This document shows positions 7,084 through 7,311 of a stretch of DNA of 7,311 nucleotides, one piece after another. This DNA is from Thiobacillus sp. (GTDB lineage Bacteria; Pseudomonadota; Gammaproteobacteria; Burkholderiales; Thiobacillaceae), in assembly GCA_024710445.1 (NCBI GenBank), contig JANJUT010000201.1, positions 1 to 7,311 on the forward strand. The letters are read 5' to 3'. Positions within the stretch are counted from its first letter, which is position 1; the number at the start of each line of letters is the position of its first letter. Both the position numbers and the translations under genes were made by a program. A model generated the notes under the pieces. It was not told where the DNA came from, made no database searches, and saw only the letters and a list, made by a program, of their open reading frames with translations.

Positions 7084-7311
7084 GTTTCAATCCGCGCCCG
7101 GCCGTGAGGCCGGGCGATGCGCTGATGGCATGTCGCCCGTCTCGTCCAGCAGGACGTTTCAATCCGCGCCCGGCCGTGAGGCCGGGCGATGCATCAGTCA
7201 AGAGGACACCGCAGCAAAAAACGGCTGTTTCAATCCGCGCCCGGCCGTGAGGCCGGGCGATGCCGCCGGCTCGATGTTGTATTCGTTCGCGCGGTTGCGG
7301 TTTCAATCCGC
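7084..7311 (-). CRISPR. CRISPR array, one end, 37-bp repeats (cas type unknown)
   Basis: Three identical 37-bp repeats lie at 7084-7120, 7156-7192 and 7227-7263, and a fourth begins at 7300 and is cut by the window end after 12 bases. The spacers are 7121-7155 (35 bp), 7193-7226 (34 bp) and 7264-7299 (36 bp), and they are unrelated to one another. On the plus strand each repeat begins GTTTCAATCC and contains a perfect 9-bp stem, CGCCCGGCC/GGCCGGGCG, around a GTGA loop. Read on the minus strand the repeat ends in ATTGAAAC, the usual 5' handle of crRNAs in several type I and type III systems, so I infer transcription from right to left with the leader outside the window. No mutated end repeat is seen at 7084. 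The GTGA loop would be a GNRA tetraloop only in plus-strand RNA, a small argument for the other direction. The cas genes are not in view, so the subtype is undetermined. Confidence 0.97.

Noticed and set aside
7028..7306. A 92-codon open frame on the minus strand with the repeated peptide SPGLTAGRGLKR
   Set aside because: It is the translation of the CRISPR repeats and spacers. Such frames are often wrongly annotated as proteins.

Overview
The window looks like chromosomal DNA of a GC-rich proteobacterium, most likely a betaproteobacterium. This rests on the gene order rnfABCDGE-nth-DUF1841, the protein sequences and the codon use; no taxonomic marker such as rRNA is present. Nearly all genes lie on the minus strand, so the operon is read from right to left.

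Layout from right to left: (1) 7084-7311 is one end of a CRISPR array with three complete identical 37-bp repeats, a fourth cut by the window edge, and three spacers; no cas gene is in view. (2) 6709-6912 encodes a small DUF433 protein of the VapB45-like antitoxin type without a toxin partner. (3) 6472-6708 is a short region with a probable decayed YefM/Phd antitoxin tail on the plus strand and a good sigma70-type promoter firing leftward. (4) 1248-6444 is a complete Rnf operon, rnfA-rnfB-rnfC-rnfD-rnfG-rnfE, whose genes overlap by 1 or 4 bases at every junction. (5) 506-1174 is nth (endonuclease III), followed 9 bp later by a DUF1841 gene (62-496). (6) 1-35 is a perfect 16-bp inverted repeat with a 3-base loop just past the last gene.

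The six Rnf proteins form a membrane complex that couples electron transfer between ferredoxin and NAD(H) to ion movement across the membrane. RnfB and RnfC carry the iron-sulfur clusters, RnfD and RnfG carry covalently bound FMN, and RnfA and RnfE are the paired membrane subunits with the conserved cysteines. All expected cofactor residues can be seen, so the complex looks functional. nth encodes a [4Fe-4S] DNA repair glycosylase and probably shares the rnf transcript.

The core of the window is a conserved housekeeping/energy operon. The accessory part is the right-hand 840 bp, where antitoxin-like genes or remnants sit beside the CRISPR array. I see no clear undescribed system. The most useful leads are the CRISPR array, whose cas type cannot be determined here, the antitoxin remnants, and the promoter that overlaps the apparent ATG of rnfA.
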